The notes beneath the pieces were generated by a model that saw only the letters and a program-made list of their open reading frames with translations, ran no database searches and was not told where the DNA came from. Made by a program: the position numbers and the translations under genes. This document shows, one piece after another, positions 42,982 through 50,677 of a stretch of DNA of 64,000 nucleotides. Source of the DNA: Streptomyces tendae. GTDB lineage: Bacteria; Actinomycetota; Actinomycetes; Streptomycetales; Streptomycetaceae. The stretch spans positions 388,486 to 452,485 of the forward strand of contig NZ_BMUY01000007.1 of assembly GCF_014650435.1 (NCBI RefSeq), in the 5' to 3' direction. The first letter of the stretch is position 1. Every line of letters starts with the position of its first letter.

Positions 42982-43014
42982 CCCGGCAACCTCCTCCGAA
43001 CCCGGGCACCCCGC

Positions 43015-44034
43015 TCAGGCGGGAACGCACTCGACGATGGACATCAGGGAGGGGGTCGGCAGGATCCGGGTGACGGTGAAGCCGCCCTTGCTCAGGACGT
43101 CCTCGAACTCCGCCTGGGTCCGCTCCTTGCCGTCGTGGATGACCATCATCATCGCGTCGATGGTCTTGCTGGCGTGGGGTTGGTTGCCGGGTGGGATGAC
43201 GGGGTCGACGACGAGGAGTTTGCTGTTGTCGTGGACGGCTTCGCGTACGGATTTGAGGATGCGCAGGCAGTCGGAGTCGCTCCAGTCGTGGAGGACGGAT
43301 TTGAGGATGTAGTGGTCGGCTCCGGCGGGGACGTGTTCGAAGAAGTCGCCGGCTTGGACGGTCCAGCGTCCCGTGGTGTCGGGGGTGTCGAGTTGGTGTT
43401 CGTCGATGACGGATTGCTGGTCGTAGAGGGTGCCGGTGATGTGGGGGTGGGCGGTGAGGATTTCGCGCAGCAGGCTGCCGGTGCCGCCGCCGATGTCGAT
43501 GACGCGGGCTCCGTCGGGGAAGTCGTAGCTGGTGGCGACATGTTCGTTCCACAGCCGGGAGAATCCGGCCGTACCGGCGTTGAAGACGGAGGCGGTTTCG
43601 GGGACGGTCTGGAGGTGGGCGAAGAAGCCGGCGCCGAAGATGTCGTCGAACACGGTCCGTCCCTGACGCACCGTGTCGTACATACGGGCGTACGGCCTCC
43701 AGAAGAGGTCTTCGCCGAGCATGAGGAAGGGGTCGTGGAGGGATCCTGGGGCGTCGGTGCGCAGGAGGCCGGCCATGGGGGTGAGTGCGAAGCGGCCGTG
43801 TTCGTCCTCGCGGAAGACTTCGCGGGTGGCGAGGTAGCGCAGCACGCGGTGCAGGTGGGGGCCGTGCAGTCCGGTCTGTTCACCCAGTTCGGCCGCGGTG
43901 CGGGGGCCCTGGACGAGGTGGTCGGCGATGCCTGCCTTGGTGACCGTGTAGAGGCAGGCGGTGTACAGGTAGCCGTTCATGTGTTCCGACAGCTGCGCGC
44001 TCAGCTCGCTGGTGTCGCGCGGGGCGGACGTCAT
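43015..44034 (-). CDS. O-methyltransferase, copy B of a near-identical pair
   Basis: Same length and fold as copy A (339 residues). Over more than 800 bases I see only isolated substitutions (for example Ala to Val in DHLVQGP). The seven-codon block at 43135-43155 codes AMMMVIH instead of VSMLAVV, and a few substitutions follow (EDVLSKG versus EDILTKG). Concentration of change in one pocket-lining segment suggests a changed acceptor site rather than random drift. Start ATG 44034 is the same as in copy A and upstream DNA diverges right after the shared ribosome-site GGAGGTACGCG; the longer frame to 44226 is rejected. Confidence 0.9.
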   Translation of the reverse strand: MTSAPRDTSELSAQLSEHMNGYLYTACLYTVTKAGIADHLVQGPRTAAELGEQTGLHGPHLHRVLRYLATREVFREDEHGRFALTPMAGLLRTDAPGSLHDPFLMLGEDLFWRPYARMYDTVRQGRTVFDDIFGAGFFAHLQTVPETASVFNAGTAGFSRLWNEHVATSYDFPDGARVIDIGGGTGSLLREILTAHPHITGTLYDQQSVIDEHQLDTPDTTGRWTVQAGDFFEHVPAGADHYILKSVLHDWSDSDCLRILKSVREAVHDNSKLLVVDPVIPPGNQPHASKTIDAMMMVIHDGKERTQAEFEDVLSKGGFTVTRILPTPSLMSIVECVPA

Positions 44035-44268
44035 CGCGTACCTCCGGAAGGTCACAGAAGTCCCGTGGGCGGGCACTCGGTACGGGCCCACCCTGGCCGA
44101 GGAGGCATGAGCGAGGGCACAGTACGCCTCGCACGACGCATGAACGCGCGGTGTGGCGCACCCCGGCACGGGCCCCTTGCGCACGGCGTTCACCCGTTCT
44201 GATGGGACGGTGGTGCCGACCGGCAATCAGGTCATGCAACGGCCTAGATGTGCTCTACGGTCGGGCGC

Positions 44269-44796
44269 GTGACACCGAACCCTCACAGCCCCGCTACCGA
44301 TGTGGCGGCCGACCGCGGCGAACTGTTGCGGGCGCTCGCCGAGCAACGTGAACTGCTGCTCATCACCGTCAAGGGGATCACGGACGCGCAGGCCATACGG
44401 CGCACCGTCCCGAGCGAACTCACGCTGGGCGGGATCATCAAGCACCTGGCCCGCGGCGAGCGGGTGTGGGCCGAGATCCTGGTCAGAAGGGACGGCGAAC
44501 TGCCCGAAGGGATGCTCGACACGGGGCAGTACCGCATGAACGGGGGAGAACGGCTCTCGGACCTGCTGGAGATGTACGAGGCAGCGGCGCGCGAGATTGA
44601 GAAGGTCGTGAACGAACTGGAGGACTTCGGAGGAAGCGTTCGGCTCCCCAAGACTCCCTGGTCCCCGCCGGAGCCGGAGTACTGGCCGGTCCGCCGAGTC
44701 CTGCTGCACCTGATCAGGGAGACGGCGCAGCACGCGGGCCACGCGGACATCATCCGGGAAGCACTGGACGGGGCCAGCACCACGGCCCAGCGCTGA
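44269..44796 (+). CDS. DinB/DUF664-family protein
   Basis: A 175-residue four-helix-bundle protein of the DinB-like (mycothiol-dependent enzyme) superfamily. The metal-binding His pattern is seen in GGIIKHLARGERVW and LLHLIRETAQHAGHADIIREAL. Related actinobacterial proteins use mycothiol for detoxification of electrophiles. Start GTG 44269 is chosen; ATG 44248 is in frame and neither has a clear ribosome site. It is divergent from the methyltransferase operon and marks the right edge of the recognisable cluster. A role in detoxifying a reactive epoxide product is possible but unproven. Confidence 0.75.
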   Translation: MTPNPHSPATDVAADRGELLRALAEQRELLLITVKGITDAQAIRRTVPSELTLGGIIKHLARGERVWAEILVRRDGELPEGMLDTGQYRMNGGERLSDLLEMYEAAAREIEKVVNELEDFGGSVRLPKTPWSPPEPEYWPVRRVLLHLIRETAQHAGHADIIREALDGASTTAQR

Positions 44797-45498
44797 TCCA
44801 GCTCAGGTGCGCCGTCCCGGAGCAGTCCCACGGATGCCGCCGCGCACCGCACAGCAGTTGACAGAACACACCTCGCGGGCAGACCCGCGGAATCCCCGGC
44901 TCGCCATCGGCGACGAACCGTCGCGGGTGGTCACCACAGCTCATCAGACATGATCCACGGTGGCGTTCCCGCACGGAACAGAACACTCAACCGACGAGGA
45001 AGAAGACGGCCGCGCGGTGCGAGGGCATCGGCTTCAACGGTTCCGCCGCGGGGCCGGACCCCCGCCACCGTCGGCGCGGGACTCGCCTCTCCAGGAGTTG
45101 GCTGCGAAAGGCGGTCGCCGCACGTCGCCTTGATCTTGTCGTTGCGGTTGCTGACGAGCCCACACCGTTGATCCGGTCCTGTCCCGTGCTCTGACTGCGC
45201 CACCGCTACGAAGCGCGAGGTGGCACTGGCACGTCGGCTTCGCCCCTTCCCGCGGCAACTCGCTGATCCGAGGCGATCAGTCTTCCGACAGAACCCCGCT
45301 TTCGAGTTCACCAATCGAAGTGCGCGCCACCATCGTCCATTTCTCTGCGCCAGATCCTCACGGCCGTCGACTGGTGGGATCGCAGACTGTAGTTGCGGTA
45401 GCTTTCCAGGAGATTCGTGGGATGCTCAACGAGCCTGGATAGTAGGTAATTCAGTGACCGGGTGGCTGTACGGGCATGTGTGTGGGTACCATCCGGCC
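44797..45498. other. 700-base stretch without a supported gene
   Basis: Short frames exist on both strands but none has a start, family resemblance or steady codon bias. Composition drops in GC toward lsr2, and the last 150 bases presumably hold the lsr2 promoter. It may contain decayed mobile DNA, as the region just to the right does. Confidence 0.5.
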
Positions 45499-45831
45499 AT
45501 GGCTCAGAAAATTGTGACTGTTTTCACAGACGACCTCACCGGCAAAGAATCTGACGCAGTGCAGACCCACACCTTTTCCCTGGACGGGGTCAACTACGAG
45601 ATCGACCTCGCCTCGGAGAACTACGACAAGCTATTCGATGCACTTGCTCCCTTCATCGACAGTGGCCGGAAGACCGGACGGGCGAAGGTTTCGAGGGGGT
45701 CCCGCCGAGGCGCGGTTGACGGACCGAGCGCTGAAGAGTTGCGAGCGTGGGCCCGGGAGAACAACTACCAGGTCAACGACCGCGGGCGAGTCCCGGCCAG
45801 CATCCGTGAGGCTTACGAGAAGGCTCACTGA
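45499..45831 (+). CDS. lsr2: Lsr2-family nucleoid protein
   Basis: A 110-residue xenogeneic silencer. The N-terminal dimerisation domain is KIVTVFTDDLTGKESDAVQTHTFSLDGVNYEIDL, the linker is basic (RKTGRAKVSRGSRR), and the C-terminal AT-hook-like DNA-binding domain has the minor-groove motif RGR in QVNDRGRVPASIREAYEKAH. It binds AT-rich DNA and silences acquired genes; Streptomyces Lsr2 represses many antibiotic clusters. Its position on the boundary between the cluster and the degenerate mobile region suggests a locally acquired Lsr2-like paralogue rather than the housekeeping copy, though this cannot be decided from one window. Confidence 0.93.
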   Translation: MAQKIVTVFTDDLTGKESDAVQTHTFSLDGVNYEIDLASENYDKLFDALAPFIDSGRKTGRAKVSRGSRRGAVDGPSAEELRAWARENNYQVNDRGRVPASIREAYEKAH

Positions 45832-46091
45832 GTGCTTTTGGAGTATGGGCTGAGGTGACTTGGACGAGGCAATGGAAGGGATTGCGTGGCGGCGACGTCG
45901 CCCAGGAGTCGTCCACCTTTCTGGTGAGCCACGTCCAGCCCGCCGACGGCGCAGATGCTCTCTCGGAGATGCAGTCGACCTCCTGGCCGGTGAAAAGGGC
46001 CGCCGCGTCTGCCCGGAAGGGCAGGCGTGGTGACGTTCGGAGGCATTTTCCAGGCGTTCGACGGTCATGTCCCTTGTCGTGGTGTAGGCGA

Positions 46092-46344
46092 TCAGTCGTT
46101 TGATGCGGTCGGCAGGACGATCGTGTCGTCGGGATAGAGGGCGTCCATGCTCTCGTTGGAGAGGTAGCGGCCGGGGAAAGGCAATCCACTCGTCGTGGAG
46201 TTCGGCGAGGACCGCGGTGGCCAGGCGGAGGACCGCGGGCGGGTTCGGGAAGACCTGGACGACGTCGGTGCGGCGTTTGATCTCCCGGTTCAGCCGCTCC
46301 AGCGGGTTCGTCGACTGGATCTTCTTCCAGTGCTGGTGGGGGAA
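46092..46344 (-). pseudogene. IS256-family transposase, C-terminal remnant
   Basis: On the minus strand HWKKIQSTNPLERLNREIKRRTDVVQVFPN is the conserved C-terminal part of mutator/IS256 transposases, followed by AVLRLATAVLAELHDEW. A frameshift then occurs near 46180, after which another frame gives YLSNESMDALYPDD and ends at 46092. The N-terminal two-thirds are absent. The right end TAGGCGATCAG-side sequence with GTGGTGTA at 46078-46085 may be the old terminal inverted repeat. Not functional. Confidence 0.8.
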
Positions 46345-46560
46345 GTCCGCGACTCCGCCAAGGTGACCGACTTCGCCCAGCGCGGCGTCGTTGTCCGCCA
46401 CGCCGACTACACCGACCGCTCCACCTACCGCGACGCCGTAGACGGCGTGGAGCGGCTGCTGCTGATCTCCACGCCCGGAGCGGGCGCCACCGACACCCGC
46501 CACGCGAACGTGGTCGGGGCCGCAGTGGATGCGGGCGTACGCTGTCACGACCAGCAGTAG
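46345..46560 (+). pseudogene. NmrA-type NAD(P)-binding reductase fragment
   Basis: An open stretch VRDSAKVTDFAQRGVVVRHADYTD, then VDGVERLLLISTPG and RHANVVGAAVDAGV, matches the beta-alpha-beta core of NmrA/QOR2-like quinone reductases. The N-terminal GxTGxxG motif and the C-terminal half are missing and it stops at 46560. It abuts the transposase remnant directly, so the insertion or a later deletion destroyed it. Confidence 0.7.
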
Positions 46561-46726
46561 GTAAAGCCTGCGCCGGCTGCTTCAGAGCCTCTGACCTGCG
46601 GCGTCGCGACTAGCGCTGGACGACTCTCTGAAGCGTCTGACCTGCTGTTTCTTTGATGTGAGGTCCTCTGAGCTGGTACGTCGCAACTTAGTCCGGACTC
46701 ACATCAACTGCTTTCGGACGCAGTAA

Positions 46727-46990
46727 GAGGCAGCGGCCGAGCGGGCCTTCAACCGCGGCCTGCGCGCCGCCCGTCAGTACCACCAGCGCCACGGGCACCT
46801 CGACATGCCCAAGGACCACACCGAAGAGATCCTCGGCGACCAGGTCCACCTCGGCGCCTGGCTGATCCGGCGGCGCAGGGACAGCGCCCAGATGACACCC
46901 CGCCAGCAAGCCGGCCTCAAGGCTCTCGGCTTCGAGACGATGCCCGTCTTCCTGCCGCCCGCGCAGCCGCTTCGGGACACGGCCGCCTGA
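46727..46990 (+). pseudogene. Helicase-associated (HA) domain fragment
   Basis: A stop-free tail of 87 codons, AARQYHQRHGHLDMPKDH followed by HLGAWLIRRRRD and LTPRQQAGLKALG-type text, fits the helicase-associated domain found in repeats at the C-terminus of actinobacterial DEAH helicases. It begins after an in-frame stop and has no helicase core. The full-length helicase at 61136 has the same type of domain, so this may be the relic of a related subtelomeric helicase. Confidence 0.65.
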
Positions 46991-47023
46991 ACCAGCGATG
47001 ACACTCCGCCGGACGGGCGAACG

Positions 47024-47593
47024 TCAGCCCCTACCCATGCCGGCCGAGAAGTAGAAGACGCGCGAGCCGCGCTTGGACCGCCCGACCCGCCCCTGCGCGA
47101 CCAGCGCTTCCAACGCGTGACGCATCGCAGGCTCCTTGATCCTCCGGCCCGGGTGCGCCCGGGCCAGTGCGGTGGCGACGTCGTGCGACGAGCAGGGCTC
47201 GCCCCGCCTTTTCAGCTCATCGGCCACCAGATCCCGAAGCGTCGGCGCCTTCTTCCCTGCCTCCGGTGCCCCGTCACCCCGGCCACAATCCCTAGCGGCA
47301 CCGTCGCCGGTGTGCGGCACTCCGTCGGACACAAGCGGAGCGGCAGGACTGCTGCCGGTCGTGGCTGCACCGTCCGGCCCCGGCTCCGGGCAGGCGGCGG
47401 GGGAGTGACCCGACAGGGCCTCCCGCATGCTCAGTAGCAGCGTGTGATTGCCCTCCAGGGTGTGCAGCTGATCCTGCAACGCGGTGATCTCCGCGCGGAC
47501 ACGCTCGCGATCCTTCTCGACGAGCTCCAGGTCGGCATCGACCTTGGCCGCGTAGTCCGTTCTGAGAGTGAGAAGTTCCGAGACCGCTTCCAC
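47024..47593 (-). CDS. Coiled-coil protein with C-terminal winged-helix domain
   Basis: A 189-residue protein of unknown role. The N-terminal 65 residues form a coiled coil (LRTDYAAKVDADLELVEKDR, then AEITALQDQLHTLEGNH). The middle is a low-complexity Ala/Pro/Gly linker. The C-terminal 75 residues look like a winged helix (LRDLVADELKRRGEPCSSHDVATAL ... ALEALVAQGRVGRSKRG). Start GTG 47593 has GGGAGG 12 bases upstream; the longer frame to 47707 has no ribosome site. It sits among transposase fragments, so it may be cargo of a mobile element. Confidence 0.55.
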   Translation of the reverse strand: MEAVSELLTLRTDYAAKVDADLELVEKDRERVRAEITALQDQLHTLEGNHTLLLSMREALSGHSPAACPEPGPDGAATTGSSPAAPLVSDGVPHTGDGAARDCGRGDGAPEAGKKAPTLRDLVADELKRRGEPCSSHDVATALARAHPGRRIKEPAMRHALEALVAQGRVGRSKRGSRVFYFSAGMGRG

Positions 47594-47780
47594 TATGACG
47601 TCCAGCCTCCCGCAGAAGTGCGCACTCCGGGGGACGCTAGCGGTCGCACGGCAATGCCCGGCCACTGAGAACGAAGGGGACCGCTCTTTGCCCGACCATG
47701 CGCGCAACGTGGTCAGTTGTCGTCACTGTTCGGCCGGTTCCATATACCGACCGGGTCAGGCGGCGCCGAGTTCGGGGGTG

Positions 47781-48131
47781 TGTAGCTGCACCTCGGAGAT
47801 CACCGCCTGCCGCCACGACCAGCTCACCGCCAAGCTGCGGGCGGCCGGCCTCGGCGCCATCGCCGACCTGGGCTTCGTCGGGCTCGACGACAGCAGTCCC
47901 GACGCCGACCTGGCGGTGATCACCGGCTACAAGGCCGCCAGGAACCGGCCCCTGACCCGCGGCCAGAAGCTGTCGAACACCGCACTGGCAGCGGTCCGGG
48001 CACCGGTGGAGCACGGCTTCGCCCACCTCAAGAACTGGCGCGTGCTCGGCAAGGTCCGCACCGACCCGACGTGGGCGACCGCCCTGGTCAGGTCCCTGCT
48101 CGTCCTCACAAACCGCGAAGTTTCCCGGTGA
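47781..48131 (+). pseudogene. DDE (IS5/DDE_Tnp_4-type) transposase, C-terminal remnant
   Basis: The frame SEITACRHDQLTAKLRAAGL ... ADLGFVGLDD ... AVRAPVEHGFAHLKNWRVLGKV matches the C-terminal DDE part of IS5-like transposases, including the final Glu/His helix and the W-R-V-L ending. No start or N-terminal part is found upstream; the preceding frame is unrelated. It ends with TGA at 48131. Confidence 0.7.
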
Positions 48132-48281
48132 CCCGACGATCTTCACCGAAGTCATCCACCACGACCACCATGAGCATCCTGAACCCCGCACACACCAGGC
48201 CCGTGACCAGCAACTTCACGATGCACAGTGCTCAATGGCAGCCCGCTGTCCACAGGAGGCCCCCGGCAGGCTTCTTGAGCC

Positions 48282-48683
48282 ATGGACATCAGCTCGCCGG
48301 GCATCGCCCGGAACAACAAGAAGACGCCGCGCTGCGAACGCCACGACGCCCTCCTCCAGCCCGAGGAGCGCACCGAGTTCGCGGCCCGGTTCCCGGCCGG
48401 CCACCAGGCGCAGATGGCGCTCCTCCTGGCCCACTACGCCGGCAACGCCTCCCTGGTCGCCGCACTCTTGGGCACTGGAGTGCGTACGGTGCGCCGCCAC
48501 TGCCGTGGGTGGCCGCCACCGCCCGGGCTCCGGCTCCGCCGGGCCCTGCGCCGCCGTGTCGTGGACCTCGTGTGCCCGCGGTGCCTGTCCGATCGTGCGG
48601 TGGAACAGGCGCGCCAGGCGAATCTGGAAGCCCGGCGCGCGACCCGACGGCTTCCGCGCGATACCGACGGCATGGATCGCTGA
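48282..48683 (+). CDS. Hypothetical protein with helix-turn-helix-like segment
   Basis: A 133-residue frame with strong G/C bias at third codon positions, which supports real coding. A possible HTH is in GNASLVAALLGTGVRTVRRHC; the C-terminal part is Arg-rich with CPRCL. No family was recognised and the ribosome site is weak. It lies in the degenerate junction, upstream of the telomere-protein operon. Confidence 0.45.
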   Translation: MDISSPGIARNNKKTPRCERHDALLQPEERTEFAARFPAGHQAQMALLLAHYAGNASLVAALLGTGVRTVRRHCRGWPPPPGLRLRRALRRRVVDLVCPRCLSDRAVEQARQANLEARRATRRLPRDTDGMDR

Positions 48684-48726
48684 CACACCGCGTGCCCGAG
48701 AACCTTCAGCCCCTCAGAACTCTGAA

Positions 48727-48757
48727 AGCTTTTCTGCATTAGTGATAGTGAAAAGCT
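48727..48757. promoter_or_regulatory. AT-rich inverted repeat before the HTH/Tap/Tpg operon
   Basis: AGCTTTTC (48727-48734) and GAAAAGCT (48750-48757) face each other across 15 bases, 44 bases upstream of the first start codon. The AT-rich arms stand out in this GC-rich region and could bind the HTH protein encoded next or Lsr2. Confidence 0.4.
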
Positions 48758-48800
48758 GCTGCAGATGCGTAAGTTGCATGGATTCGGGTAGGGTGGTGGT

Positions 48801-49088
48801 ATGGGGTTGCGTTTGGAGGAGTTGTTGCGGCTGACGGTGGCCGCGTTGATGCAGGTAACGGGTGAATCGCAGCGGTCGGTCGCGGGGGTGCTGGGGCTGA
48901 CGCAGACACAGGTGTCGCGTCGGCAGTCGGGTGCCGTCTCCTGGAGCCTGCGCGACGTCGATGTGCTGGCCGAGCATTACGGTATCGGCGTGCTGGATCT
49001 CCTGGCGGGTCCGACCAGAGCGTGCGAGGCGCTTCCCGTTGACAGGCGCCGCACGGTGCGCACCGAAGTAAGGGGGACGGGCCGGTGA
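48801..49088 (+). CDS. Small XRE-like HTH protein, first gene of the telomere operon
   Basis: A 95-residue DNA-binding protein. The helix-turn-helix is in ESQRSVAGVLGLTQTQVSRR, followed by a helical segment with DVDVLAEHYGIGVLDLLAG, a pattern seen in phage-type and XRE repressors. Start ATG 48801 follows GGGTGGTGG. Its stop overlaps the next start (GTGA), so it is translated with the Tap-like protein. It probably autoregulates the operon, possibly through the inverted repeat at 48727. Confidence 0.75.
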   Translation: MGLRLEELLRLTVAALMQVTGESQRSVAGVLGLTQTQVSRRQSGAVSWSLRDVDVLAEHYGIGVLDLLAGPTRACEALPVDRRRTVRTEVRGTGR

Positions 49089-50677
49089 GCGACTTCGACG
49101 CGATCGACTCGCTGCTTGACGCCGTCGGCCCCGAGGCCGAACTCCCGCCCTGCCCCGTGCGCCGCGAGCTGCGGGAGCGGGCCCGGCTGTCCAAGGCGCA
49201 GGTGGCACGCGCGCTCGGCGTGAGCCCTTCAACTCTCGGCGGGTGGGAGAGCGGCCGGGACCCGGCCGGCGAGGTCCGCACCAAATACGCCTACCTGCTG
49301 GACGGGCTGAACGCCAAGCTCGCCACCGAGACCGAGTCGGCCACCGAGACCGAGGCGGCGCCGGCTGCGGAGCAGCCCGTGACGTCAGGCACGGCCCCGA
49401 CCGCCACCCCCTTGTCTTCGCCCGACCTCGGCCAGGACGAGGGCATTGACAGGGACGGGGACGGGGACGACGTGGAACTGCTCGCCGCCCCCGAACCCTG
49501 TGTGCTGTGCGGCCATCCCGCCGGACAGCGCGTGGCGGGGTTCGCCCAGCACCTGACCCCGGCCGACTGCCGGCCCACCGCCGCCGGAGCCCCAGCTGCC
49601 CCGCCGGCCGGACAACCCACCGCGCACACCTCGAAGACGCCGCTGCGCACGACACGTCCGGCGCGTGAGGCTCAGCGTTCCAAGGGCCCGGCCCGTCACG
49701 CGTTCCAGGAGACGTCCGGCCCGGTCGGCCTGATCCGTGAGGCCGTGCAGGGTGCGCTTGCCGAGCACCGGGGCGACGTCGACGCAGCCACGGCGGCGCT
49801 GGTGAGGCGGGCCATCCCGGACGCGATGCGACTGCTGGACGAGACCCGTAAGGGCGCCCGCTACGACGTGATCGCGCACCCCTGGATCCCCGACATCCTC
49901 AAGAAGCAGACCGCGCGCGGCGCGGACCAGATCTGGGAAGCCCGCCCCAAGTGGACCCGCCACGAACTCCCACCCGGCCGGCATCAGGTGACCGCGCTCG
50001 ACATCAACGGCGCCTACCTCTCCGCCCTCAAGACGCACCTCCCCCTGGGCCGGCTCGAGCACTCCACCGGCCTCGCACACGACCGCCGCCGCTCCGGAGT
50101 CCACCTGATCACCCCGCCCGAGTGGGAGCACGAGGCGGTGCTGCCCAATCCGATCGGCCAGCGGGACGAGCCCGGCCCCCTGTGGGTCACCGAGCCGACG
50201 CTCCGCCTCCTGCTGCGCCTGTCCGGCCCCAGGCACCAGCTGTGCGAACCTCCTCAGATCCACGAGTCGTACACCTCCGGGGCCACGGAGAACCTGCTGG
50301 AGAAGTTCCGCATCGCCCTGAAGGACGCCCGCGACACGGCGATCGAGCAGGGCGACACAGTGACGCTGGAGTACGTGAAGGCGATGTACTCGAAGTTCGT
50401 CTCCACCATGGGGGAGTCGAACTACAACCGGGAGCTCTACCGCCCGGACTGGATGCACCTCATCCGCAGCCAGGCCTTCGCCAACCTCTGGCTCAAGGCA
50501 CTCAAGGCCCATGACGAGGGACTGGCCGTCGTCCGGGCGATGGGCACCGACGAACTCCACGTCATCGGTGACTGGCGCCGTGTCTTCGCCGAAGGCCGAG
50601 CTGTTACCGAGGTCAAGGTCAAGGACACCTACACCGCCGGAACCGACACCGCCGAGCACACAGGCGAGGGGGAGTAG
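49085..50677 (+). CDS. Tap-like telomere-associated protein with N-terminal HTH and polymerase-palm-like motifs
   Basis: A 530-residue protein whose N-terminus (FDAIDSLLDAVGPEAELPP, then the HTH RLSKAQVARALGVSPSTLGG) resembles Streptomyces Tap, which recruits the terminal protein to telomeric overhangs. After a linker it has a possible zinc finger (Cys139, Cys142, His156, Cys162). The C-terminal half carries motifs like family B DNA polymerase palms: ALDINGAYLSAL (motif A, Asp306), YVKAMYSKFVSTMGE (motif B, Lys432) and VRAMGTDELHV (motif C, Asp489; the first Asp of DTD is Gly). No exonuclease domain. Usual Tap is longer, about 740 residues. Start and stop overlap both neighbours. The polymerase comparison is inference. 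Confidence 0.7.
   Translation: MSDFDAIDSLLDAVGPEAELPPCPVRRELRERARLSKAQVARALGVSPSTLGGWESGRDPAGEVRTKYAYLLDGLNAKLATETESATETEAAPAAEQPVTSGTAPTATPLSSPDLGQDEGIDRDGDGDDVELLAAPEPCVLCGHPAGQRVAGFAQHLTPADCRPTAAGAPAAPPAGQPTAHTSKTPLRTTRPAREAQRSKGPARHAFQETSGPVGLIREAVQGALAEHRGDVDAATAALVRRAIPDAMRLLDETRKGARYDVIAHPWIPDILKKQTARGADQIWEARPKWTRHELPPGRHQVTALDINGAYLSALKTHLPLGRLEHSTGLAHDRRRSGVHLITPPEWEHEAVLPNPIGQRDEPGPLWVTEPTLRLLLRLSGPRHQLCEPPQIHESYTSGATENLLEKFRIALKDARDTAIEQGDTVTLEYVKAMYSKFVSTMGESNYNRELYRPDWMHLIRSQAFANLWLKALKAHDEGLAVVRAMGTDELHVIGDWRRVFAEGRAVTEVKVKDTYTAGTDTAEHTGEGE

Larger units (their letters stand above)
40687..44034 (-). repeat. 1,020-bp direct repeat (two methyltransferase genes) flanking a P450 gene
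   Basis: Segments 40687-41706 and 43015-44034 are direct repeats in the same orientation. By eye about six scattered substitutions and one divergent 21-base block separate them. Similarity stops at the gene ends. Confidence 0.9.

Noticed and set aside
44035..44226. 64-codon N-terminal extension of methyltransferase copy B
   Set aside because: Copy A starts at the equivalent ATG, both have GGAGG there, and the upstream DNA of the copies is unrelated.
44931..45314. Minus-strand frame of about 127 codons before lsr2
   Set aside because: No steady third-position GC bias and no family resemblance; could not be supported as a gene.
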